Assembly (NCBI GenBank): GCA_947625475.1
Contig: CANQOL010000022.1
Span: 1 to 50,441 of the forward strand
Origin: an uncultured Acetatifactor sp.
GTDB lineage: Bacteria; Bacillota; Clostridia; Lachnospirales; Lachnospiraceae
Direction of reading: 5' to 3'
DNA length: 50,441 nucleotides
Both the position numbers and the translations under genes were made by a program. Positions within the stretch are counted from its first letter, which is position 1, and the number at the start of each line of letters is the position of its first letter. Positions 32,671-39,939 of this stretch are shown here, piece by piece. Below the pieces are notes generated by a model. That model was not told the origin of the DNA and made no database searches. It saw only the letters and a list, made by a program, of their open reading frames with translations.

Positions 32671-32731
32671 AGAAATCTTAAATTTCTTTAGAAAATCTTA
32701 AAGTGCATTTTGCCGGAGGATGCGTTATAAT
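32671..32731 (+). promoter_or_regulatory. Repeat-rich regulated promoter of the solute-binding/permease operon
   Basis: A consensus -10 TATAAT sits at 32726-32731, but the matching -35 position (32703-32708, GTGCAT) is poor, so an activator is likely. Directly upstream, TCTTAAA occurs at 32676-32682 and 32696-32702, exactly 20 bp apart, with a related TCTTTAG between them at 32685. AGAAAT-CTTAA-ATTTCT (32671-32687) and TTTC-TTTA-GAAA (32683-32694) form inverted repeats. The tandem layout abutting the -35 resembles OmpR-type response-regulator sites. The leader of about 88 nt contains a GGCCC/GGGCC hairpin. Confidence 0.6.
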
Positions 32732-32824
32732 GGAGTTGGCCCTGTAAAGGGGGCCCCTGTGCGCTTCGGCGGACAAAGGAAGAGAGACAAAGAGGATCTG
32801 GAAACTGTTACGGGAGGATATTAT

Positions 32825-35209
32825 ATGAAGGGAAAGCATTTTGGAAGGGGAAAAACAGCGTCCCGCTTCAGGGCGGCGGCCGCGGGAGCGGTCCTGGCGG
32901 CCCTGGTACTGGGGCTGGCCGGGTGCAGCAAGGGGGGAGAGACCCCAAAGCAGGAGAGCGGGGAGAGCGTGGCGGAGGAGGTTGCCCAGACCCCCGAGGG
33001 CTATGTGTATGTGCCTGAATTCAAGGATCTCAACTTTCCGGAGGATACCAACCCCGGCAATCTGACGGTGGCTGGCGGCCAGCTCTACTGGACCACCTAT
33101 GAGTACGACGAGGAGACCCAGACCCAGTCCACCCCGGTGTGGCGCAGGCCCCTGGAGGGGGAGGGAGAGGGGGAGAAGATCCCCATAGAGGCAGACCCCA
33201 TAGAGGGCTATTCGTCCAGCCTGAACACCTTTGTGGTGTGCCCGGACGGAGGGCTGTTCTGCTTCTTCCGCTACGTGGATGAAAATTGGGAGAACCCGCA
33301 GTATTTCCTGTACCGCTTTGACGCCCAGGGGACCCGGCTTTTTGCCGCGGACATCACAAAGGATATGACGGACGACGATTCCTACAGCTATATCCAGCAG
33401 GCGGTCTGCGGGGAGGACGGGAACCTGTACGCCGCCTACAGCAGCCAGGTGAGAGTTTTCTCCGGGGAGGACGGGAGCCTCTTAAACACAGTGACACTGG
33501 GGAGCGCCGGCGGCTCGGTGTGGATTGCCGGCCTGGCCAGGACAAAAGAGGGAAAGGTGTACGCGGCCTATGAGGATTATTCCGCCCACGATCTGGACGG
33601 CACCCTGTTCCTGGAGCTTGGCCCGGACCCGGCGGCCCAGCCGGAGCCCAAGGGGGGCATTGGGACCATAAGCGGCAGCTCCGGCAACGCCTATTACCCG
33701 GGGCTGGAGAAGGGGACTTTGGTGAAGCTGAATTCCGGCCTGGCGGAGTACGACCCGGAGACGGAGACCTACGAGATGCTGCTGAGCTGGACGGATGTGG
33801 ATCTGGTGGGCGACTATGTGAGATTCGCCCAGGCCCTGGAGGACGGCCGGATTCTGGCCTATGTGGACGATTATGAGAGCGATACCACCCAGCTGGTCTA
33901 TCTGACCAAGACCGAGGCGGCCAAGGTGCCCCAGAAGGAGACGATTGTGGTGGCCTCCCTCTATGCCACGGACTCCGACATGCAGCGGCTGGTGGTGGGC
34001 TTTAACAAGACCAGCGACAAATACCGGGCCACCATCAGGGGCTATGTGGACGAGACCTCTCCCTGGTCCGAGACCTCCTATCAGGACGCCGTCACCGCCA
34101 TGAACAATGACCTGACCGGCGGCTCTGCCCCGGATCTGCTGAATCTGTCCTATGTAAGTAATCTGAGCAGCTACGCCGCCAAGGGGGTGCTGGAGGATCT
34201 CTCCCCCTACCTGGACGGGAGCGCTTCCCTGAGCAGAGGGGACTTTATCGAGAGCGTGCTGAACGGCTTTACCGTGGACGGCCGGCTCATTTCCATCCCC
34301 AAATATTTTGTGCTGAACACCTTGATGGGCCGCACCTCCCAGGTGGGGGAGGGCTCCGGCTGGACCGTTGACGATGTGATCGCCCTCGCGGATGCCAACC
34401 CGGACGCCCAGGTGATCCCCTATTCCACCAAGATGTCCATCCTGAGCACCCTGCTCAGCTACGGGGGAGACTCCTATATCGACTATACCACCGGGCAGTG
34501 CCATTTTGACAGCCCGGAGTTCCTAAAGCTCCTGGAGTTTGCCAACCGGTTCCCCCAGGACTACGATTACGACCAGGACTGGAGCCTGCCCGAGGAAGTC
34601 CAGGCGGGGCGCCTTTTGCTGGAGGATTTGTACCTGAGCGATATAACGGAGTTCCAGATGTACAGCCTTATGTTCGGGGAGCCGGTGAACCTGATCGGGT
34701 ATCCCACCGCGGACGGACAGAAGGGCAATGTGCTGCGGCCCAGCGAGGCCTACGGGATTTTGAGCACCTCCCGCCACAAGGAGGGGGCCTGGGCCTTCCT
34801 GGAGTACATGCTCCAGTATGAGGATGCGGCGGACAGTTGGCACCGCTACGGCTTCCCCAGCCGGAAGGATATGATGGACGATATGATGAACGCAGCCATG
34901 GAGGAGCAATACATGACGGACGAAAACGGGGAGGTTGTGCTGGACGAGAACGGGGAGCCCATGGCGCAGCCCAAGACCACCTGGGGGTACGACACCTTTG
35001 AGGCCGAGATCTACGCGGCCACCCAGGAGCAGGTGGACGCCATCCTGGCCGCCATCGACTCCGCCTCCGTGCTGCTGGGGAGTGACGATACGGTGCTCCA
35101 GATCATCACCGAGGAGGCACAGGCCTACTTTGAGGGCCAGAAGACCGCCCAGGAAGTGGCGGGGATCATCCAGAGCCGGGTGCAGATTTATGTAGACGAA
35201 AACAGCTAA
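32825..35209 (+). CDS. Lipoprotein with N-terminal propeller-like region and C-terminal ABC solute-binding domain (paralog 1)
   Basis: Lipoprotein of 794 residues. The signal peptide ends in the lipobox LAGC with Cys34. Residues of about 50-365 consist of repeating strands with Gly-Asp/Asp-Gly turns (CPDGGLFCFFRY, GEDGNLYAAYSSQ, EGKVYAAYED, EDGRILAYVDD), suggestive of a beta-propeller. From about 371 a family-1 type extracellular solute-binding domain begins (ETIVVASLY, VVGFNKTSDKY, MNNDLTGGSAPDLLNLS, YGILSTSRHKEGAWAFLEYM). The C-terminus (EAQAYFEGQKTAQEVAGIIQ) is shared with two later genes. GGGAGG supports the ATG at 32825. It is the first gene of the operon and is followed by two sugar-type permeases, so it probably feeds them a carbohydrate or other ligand. 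Confidence 0.88.
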   Translation: MKGKHFGRGKTASRFRAAAAGAVLAALVLGLAGCSKGGETPKQESGESVAEEVAQTPEGYVYVPEFKDLNFPEDTNPGNLTVAGGQLYWTTYEYDEETQTQSTPVWRRPLEGEGEGEKIPIEADPIEGYSSSLNTFVVCPDGGLFCFFRYVDENWENPQYFLYRFDAQGTRLFAADITKDMTDDDSYSYIQQAVCGEDGNLYAAYSSQVRVFSGEDGSLLNTVTLGSAGGSVWIAGLARTKEGKVYAAYEDYSAHDLDGTLFLELGPDPAAQPEPKGGIGTISGSSGNAYYPGLEKGTLVKLNSGLAEYDPETETYEMLLSWTDVDLVGDYVRFAQALEDGRILAYVDDYESDTTQLVYLTKTEAAKVPQKETIVVASLYATDSDMQRLVVGFNKTSDKYRATIRGYVDETSPWSETSYQDAVTAMNNDLTGGSAPDLLNLSYVSNLSSYAAKGVLEDLSPYLDGSASLSRGDFIESVLNGFTVDGRLISIPKYFVLNTLMGRTSQVGEGSGWTVDDVIALADANPDAQVIPYSTKMSILSTLLSYGGDSYIDYTTGQCHFDSPEFLKLLEFANRFPQDYDYDQDWSLPEEVQAGRLLLEDLYLSDITEFQMYSLMFGEPVNLIGYPTADGQKGNVLRPSEAYGILSTSRHKEGAWAFLEYMLQYEDAADSWHRYGFPSRKDMMDDMMNAAMEEQYMTDENGEVVLDENGEPMAQPKTTWGYDTFEAEIYAATQEQVDAILAAIDSASVLLGSDDTVLQIITEEAQAYFEGQKTAQEVAGIIQSRVQIYVDENS

Positions 35210-35222
35210 GGGGGCGCAGACC

Positions 35223-36128
35223 TTGGGGAGAAAGAAAGCCGGGAGGATCCGCACAAAATCCACAAAGAGATACAGGAAACTCAAGAGAAGCTCGGGGCTG
35301 TTCATCGCCCCCAGCTTCCTGGGGGTTATGACCTTTTTTGTGGTGCCTTTTCTGGTGGTGATTTACTATTCTCTGGTGGATAATCCCATCAGCCACAATT
35401 TTGTATTTTTGGAAAACTTCAAAAATGTACTTGCCAACAACGCCTTCCGCAGGGCTGTGACCAACACGGTGCAGTTCTCTGTGATCGCGGTGCCCCTGGC
35501 TGTGGTTTTATCCCTTCTGCTGGCCATGGTGCTGGAGAGCAGGCTCCCCTTCCGGAGCCAGTTCCGCACCTTTTTCCTGAGCCCCATGATGGTGCCGGTG
35601 GCCAGCATCGTGCTGATCTGGCAGGTGCTCTTTCACCACAACGGCGCGGTGAACGATATGCTGGCCGTCTTCGGGGTGCCCAAGATCGACTGGCTGAAGT
35701 CCAATTACGCCCATATTGTCATTATCGTGCTGTTTCTGTGGAAAAACCTGGGCTACAACATGATCCTGTTCATGGCCGCCCTCTCCAGCATCCCCAAGGA
35801 TATCCTGGAGGTGGCCAGGCTGGAGAGCGCCACGGGACTGCAGACCTTCTTTTACATAAAGATCAGATACCTGTCCTCCACGATCCTGTTTGTGACCATC
35901 ATGTCCCTGATCAGCTCCTTCAAGGTGTTCCGGGAGATTTACCTGCTGACCACGGATTATCCCTATGATACGGTGTACATGCTGCAGCACTTCATGAACA
36001 ATACCTTCCGCAGCCTGGATTATCAGAAGCTGTCCTCGGCGGCCATATTGATGTCCCTGGTGATGGTAGTGATCATCGGGATCCTGTTCCTTGTGGAAAA
36101 CCGGTTCGGAAAGGATGTGGAAGGATGA
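35223..36128 (+). CDS. Carbohydrate-type ABC permease (MalF/LplB-like)
   Basis: Inner-membrane permease of 301 residues with six predicted helices after a very basic N-terminus (RKKAGRIRTKSTKRYRKLKR). The EAA loop, which docks the ATPase, is seen as IPKDILEVARLESATGLQTF. The start is a TTG at 35223, because no suitable ATG occurs before the first helix and GGGGG lies upstream. It is 13 bp behind the solute-binding gene and overlaps the next permease by four bases. The operon encodes no ATPase, so a shared MsmK/UgpC-type ATPase from elsewhere is likely. Confidence 0.92.
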   Translation: MGRKKAGRIRTKSTKRYRKLKRSSGLFIAPSFLGVMTFFVVPFLVVIYYSLVDNPISHNFVFLENFKNVLANNAFRRAVTNTVQFSVIAVPLAVVLSLLLAMVLESRLPFRSQFRTFFLSPMMVPVASIVLIWQVLFHHNGAVNDMLAVFGVPKIDWLKSNYAHIVIIVLFLWKNLGYNMILFMAALSSIPKDILEVARLESATGLQTFFYIKIRYLSSTILFVTIMSLISSFKVFREIYLLTTDYPYDTVYMLQHFMNNTFRSLDYQKLSSAAILMSLVMVVIIGILFLVENRFGKDVEG

Positions 36129-37081
36129 GCCGCGGGAAGAAGGCCCCCGGGAGCGCCGAGCGGGATTATAAGCGGGTGCGCAGACGGGCGAAGAGAAGAA
36201 GGGCCTGGGGGAATGTGAAGATCGGGGCGGCCACTCTGGTGGCGGCGTTCTTCGCCTTCCTGTTCCTGACGCCCATCGTGCTGACCATCACCAACTCCTT
36301 TATGGCTTCCTCGGAGATCTCGGCCAACTACGGCTCCGTGTTCGCCACCACCTCCTCCGGAGGGAAGGTTTACATCTCGGAGAAGGTGAATCTGAAGTTT
36401 ATACCGGACATGGTCTCCTTCAGCCAGTATGTGACGGTGCTCTTCAAGAGCCCCGAGTATCTGCTGAAGTTTTGGAATTCCGTCATCCTGGTGGGGCCCA
36501 TCGTGGTCTTCCAGCTGACGGTGGCCTCCCTGGCCTCCTACGGGTTCGCCCGGTTCCGGGGGAAGCTCCGGGAGATCGTGTTCTTCCTGTATATTATTTT
36601 GATGCTGATGCCCTACCAGGTGACCCTGGTGCCCAACTATCTGGTGTCGGACTGGCTGAATATCCTGGATACCAGATGGGCGATCTGGCTGCCGGGAATC
36701 TTTTCTCCCTTCGCGGTGTTCCTGCTGACCAAGTTCATGCGCAGGATCCCTACCTCCGTGCTGGAGGCCGCCCAGATCGACGGGGCGGGGGAGTGGCAGA
36801 TTTTCCGGCGGGTGTGCCTGCCCCTTTGCAAGGGGGCCCTGTGCTCGGCGGCGATTCTGGTATTCATTGACTACTGGAACATGGTGGAGCAGCCCCTGAT
36901 CCTGCTTTCGGACGCGGAGATGCACCCCCTGTCCGTTTTCTTAAGCAAGATCAATTCCGGGGAGATCGGGCTGGCCTTCGCGGTGGCCACCATCTACATG
37001 ATTCCCACCCTGCTGGTGTTTCTCTACGGGGAGGAGTATCTGGTGGAAGGCATCACCTACCAGGGCGGTATAAAAGGATAA
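36125..37081 (+). CDS. Carbohydrate-type ABC permease (MalG/YtcP-like)
   Basis: Permease of 318 residues, second half of the heterodimer with the preceding protein. Six helices are predicted, with an unusually long periplasmic loop after helix 1 (about residues 60-105). The EAA loop reads SVLEAAQIDGAGEWQIFRRV, and the C-terminus ends VEGITYQGGIKG as in typical family members. The ATG overlaps the upstream stop (ATGA). The N-terminal 30 residues are strongly basic, like its partner. Confidence 0.93.
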   Translation: MSRGKKAPGSAERDYKRVRRRAKRRRAWGNVKIGAATLVAAFFAFLFLTPIVLTITNSFMASSEISANYGSVFATTSSGGKVYISEKVNLKFIPDMVSFSQYVTVLFKSPEYLLKFWNSVILVGPIVVFQLTVASLASYGFARFRGKLREIVFFLYIILMLMPYQVTLVPNYLVSDWLNILDTRWAIWLPGIFSPFAVFLLTKFMRRIPTSVLEAAQIDGAGEWQIFRRVCLPLCKGALCSAAILVFIDYWNMVEQPLILLSDAEMHPLSVFLSKINSGEIGLAFAVATIYMIPTLLVFLYGEEYLVEGITYQGGIKG

Positions 37082-37100
37082 TGAGGAGAGGAAAGAGCGT

Positions 37101-38783
37101 ATGAACGAGCAGAGCAGAAAGAGAAGAGAGTGGGTTAAGACGGCGGCCATTATATTTTTGTCGGTGATGCTGGTGCTCACCTTCTTCTCCCAGACGATTA
37201 TGAATTATTCCCTGCCGGAGGTGGCAGCCCAGTATATAGAGTCCGGGTCCATCACCGCCAAGATCCGGGGCACCGGCACGGTGGAGAGCGGAGACCCTTA
37301 CGAGGTGGAGATCAAGGGCACCCGCAAGGTGGAATCCGTGGAGGTGAGGGCGGGAGATACGGTGCAGAAGGGCGATGTGATCTGCCTGCTCTCCGCCGAG
37401 GAAAGCCCGGATCTGGAGGCGGCCCAGGCGGCTGTGGAGGCGGAGCAGGAAAATCTGGACTCTGCCCAGGACGCCTATGACAGCGCCATGCTCTCCTTTG
37501 AACAGACTCTGCTGCTGGATCCGGAGATCAGCGACAGCGTGCTGCTCAGCGCGGGGGCCGTGGATTCCCTGTCCGGCTACCGCAGCCAGATCCTGGAGGC
37601 CAGGGCCCAGCAGCAGGTCTGCGAGATCGACGTGGAGCAGGCCCAGTATGTGGTGGACACTCTGGGAGAGCAGTATGATGAAAAGCTCAAGGCGGCCAAC
37701 GACGAGGTGACCCGGCTCCAGGGAGAGGTGACGGAGTGGACGAACTGGCTGAACGCCATCGACTCCCAGCTGGCCCAGGAGCAGGCGGCCCTCCAGGTGT
37801 ACGATGTGAGCAGCGGGGATGCGGACGCGGAGGCGGCCGCCCACAGCAGGGCGACCATAGACAGCCTGAACAGGCAGCGGATCCCTGCCAATCAGAACAA
37901 GATCAGCTATGAGAGCGCTCTGGCCCAGGCCCAGAGAGAGGTGGAGAGGCTGGAGAGCGAGCGGAGCGAGGCCCCCGATATGAAGACGGCCAACGAGATC
38001 CTGACCCAGAAGCAGAAGGCCCTGGAGGAGGCCCAGCAGAACATGACCCTGCTGCTGGCCAATATCGGAGATTCCCTGACCCTGCGGGGACTGTACAGCG
38101 GCGTGCAGGACGCCCAGGAGAGGATTGCCAAGGCCAGGGGCAAGCTGGAGGAAGCCCAGCAGAAGCTGGAAAAGCTTAAGCTGGAGTCCCAGGACACCCA
38201 GGTGACGGCGCCCATCTCCGGGACCATCACCAACCTCTATATAAAGTCCGGCCTCGACACCCCGGACAACGGGATTGTGGCCACCATGCAGCCGGAGGGG
38301 GAGGGATACACCCTGAGCTTCTCCGTGACCAACGATCAGGCCAAGACCCTGTCCCCGGGCGATATGGCGGAGCCGGTCAATTACTGGAGATACGGGGATA
38401 TGCAGATTATTCTGGATTCCATCAAGCCGGATCCCAACAATCCGGGACAAAACCGCCTGGTCACCTTCAATGTGACCGGGGAGAGCGTGGTGGCAGGCCA
38501 GAGCCTGAGCGTTTCCGTGGGGCAGAAGAGCGCCAACTATGACATGATTGTGCCCAACAGCGCGATCCGGGAGGACAACAACGGCAAGTTCATTTTGACC
38601 GTGGAATCCAAGAGCTCCCCCCTTGGGAACCGTTATGTGGCAAACCGTGTGGATGTGGAGGTAGCGGCCTCGGACGATACCAAGTCCGCCATCACGGGCG
38701 GCCTCTACGGATATGAGTTTGTGATTACCACCTCCACAAAGCCGGTGGAGGCGGGACAGCAGGTTCGTTTGGCAAACAATTAA
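37101..38783 (+). CDS. HlyD/MacA-like membrane-fusion adaptor
   Basis: Protein of 560 residues anchored by one N-terminal helix (about 13-32). A biotinyl-lipoyl half-motif follows (ITAKIRGTGTVESGDPYEVE, VRAGDTVQKGDVICLLS). Then come about 300 residues of coiled-coil hairpin (AQAAVEAEQENLDSAQDAY through GKLEEAQQKLEKLKLES), the second lipoyl half (VTAPISGTITNLYIKSG) and beta-barrel domains (EGEGYTLSFSVTNDQAKTL). Such adaptors normally serve type I or MacB-type exporters. Here it sits downstream of importer permeases, with a MacB-ectodomain protein next. AGGAGAGGAAAG precedes the ATG. Confidence 0.9.
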   Translation: MNEQSRKRREWVKTAAIIFLSVMLVLTFFSQTIMNYSLPEVAAQYIESGSITAKIRGTGTVESGDPYEVEIKGTRKVESVEVRAGDTVQKGDVICLLSAEESPDLEAAQAAVEAEQENLDSAQDAYDSAMLSFEQTLLLDPEISDSVLLSAGAVDSLSGYRSQILEARAQQQVCEIDVEQAQYVVDTLGEQYDEKLKAANDEVTRLQGEVTEWTNWLNAIDSQLAQEQAALQVYDVSSGDADAEAAAHSRATIDSLNRQRIPANQNKISYESALAQAQREVERLESERSEAPDMKTANEILTQKQKALEEAQQNMTLLLANIGDSLTLRGLYSGVQDAQERIAKARGKLEEAQQKLEKLKLESQDTQVTAPISGTITNLYIKSGLDTPDNGIVATMQPEGEGYTLSFSVTNDQAKTLSPGDMAEPVNYWRYGDMQIILDSIKPDPNNPGQNRLVTFNVTGESVVAGQSLSVSVGQKSANYDMIVPNSAIREDNNGKFILTVESKSSPLGNRYVANRVDVEVAASDDTKSAITGGLYGYEFVITTSTKPVEAGQQVRLANN

Positions 38784-38808
38784 GACCGGTGTAAAATAGG
38801 CGGTGTGT

Positions 38809-39939
38809 ATGAAGAGATTATTGCATTCCCTTTCAGCCAGAGCCCTCGGGCTTGGGATTTCGGCGGGAATCTCCCTGCTGATTTTCCTGATCCTGTGGGG
38901 TGTATCCGCCTCTCTGGCGGGCGGGCTGGAAAGCCAGAATATGGCCGAGAGATGGAGCGGGGAAAAGGACGTGGCCCAGGTCAGCTGTTTCTTTTCCACC
39001 AAAGCCTCCGTGACGGAGGATACCATAGAGTCCTTTGAGCACGGTCTGGACAGCGCTCTGCAGATGGCCTCCATCACCCAGGAATCCGAAAACCCCGGGG
39101 CCAGGCTCTGGGTGGACGCCTACAGCGCCCAGGGCACCCTGGCCCTGACCAGCTCCAAAACCACGGTGAGCGCGGACGCCATCGGGATCGGGGGGGATTT
39201 TTTCCTGTTTCACCCTATGGATCTGGTGTCCGGTTCCTTCTTCTCGGGAAACGATCTGATGCAGGACTACTGCGTCATTGACCGGGAGACGGCCTGGCAG
39301 CTTTTCGGCTCCAGCGATGTGGCGGGACAGATGGTGACCATCGGCTCCGTCCCTCACATGGTGGTCGGAGTAGTGGAGAGGGAGCGGGGGCGCCTGACGG
39401 AGGCGGCCGGGCTGGACGGCAGCATTGTGTATGTGTCCTATGAGGCCCTGTGCCGGTACGGCTCCGGCGGGGACATCAACCATTATGAGATCGTCATGCC
39501 AAACCCCGTGACGGGATTTGCGGCGGATCAGGTGAGACAGTCCATGGGCGTGGACGGGGCGGAGATTGAGATTGTGGAGAACAGCAGAAGGTTCAGCCTG
39601 CAAAACCGTCTAAAGCTCCTGACCCAGTTCGGCGTCCGCTCCATGAACGGGAAGGCGATCATATATCCCTACTGGGAAAATGTGGCCAGAGGCTATGAGG
39701 ATATTCTGGCGCTTCTCACCCTGGGAATGTGTGTATTTTTGCTCTATCCGGCGGGGGTCCTGGCCGTCTGGCTGATTCTTCGCTGGCGCCGGAAAACCTG
39801 GACGGTAAAGAGCGTATTCTCCGCCCTGCAGGATAAGTGGCAGAGAAGAGGGGCCCGCAGGAAGAGGAAGCGGGGCGGGACCCCGGATCAGCCGAAAAAG
39901 GCTTCCAAAAAGAAAAAAAGAGAGAATACAAACCAGTGA
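38809..39939 (+). CDS. MacB periplasmic-core-domain-like protein lacking the permease helices
   Basis: Protein of 376 residues with an N-terminal helix (about 14-36) and an ectodomain that resembles MacB_PCD: MDLVSGSFFSGNDLMQDYCVID, ETAWQLFGSSDVAGQMVTIG, HMVVGVVERE. Only one further helix occurs (about 300-320, MCVFLLYPAGVLAVWLIL), and it is followed by a highly basic cytoplasmic tail (RRGARRKRKRGG, KKASKKKKRE). A true FtsX permease would have three helices at the end. ATG 38809 is preferred over GTG 38803. The stop overlaps the next start as GTGA. It may be a degenerate or repurposed permease that pairs with the adaptor just upstream. Confidence 0.8.
   Translation: MKRLLHSLSARALGLGISAGISLLIFLILWGVSASLAGGLESQNMAERWSGEKDVAQVSCFFSTKASVTEDTIESFEHGLDSALQMASITQESENPGARLWVDAYSAQGTLALTSSKTTVSADAIGIGGDFFLFHPMDLVSGSFFSGNDLMQDYCVIDRETAWQLFGSSDVAGQMVTIGSVPHMVVGVVERERGRLTEAAGLDGSIVYVSYEALCRYGSGGDINHYEIVMPNPVTGFAADQVRQSMGVDGAEIEIVENSRRFSLQNRLKLLTQFGVRSMNGKAIIYPYWENVARGYEDILALLTLGMCVFLLYPAGVLAVWLILRWRRKTWTVKSVFSALQDKWQRRGARRKRKRGGTPDQPKKASKKKKRENTNQ

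Noticed and set aside
32720..32824. Longer start for paralog 1
   Set aside because: It would begin inside the promoter -10 and lacks a ribosome binding site; the ATG at 32825 gives a proper lipoprotein signal.
37053..39077. Minus-strand frame of 674 codons opposite the adaptor gene
   Set aside because: Composition is typical of antisense to GAG/CAG-rich coiled-coil codons; no motif or start signal.
39837..39935. GTG start 33 codons earlier for paralog 2
   Set aside because: It would overlap the upstream gene by about 100 bp and add a charged segment before the anchor; GTGA coupling at 39936 is simpler, though not proven.
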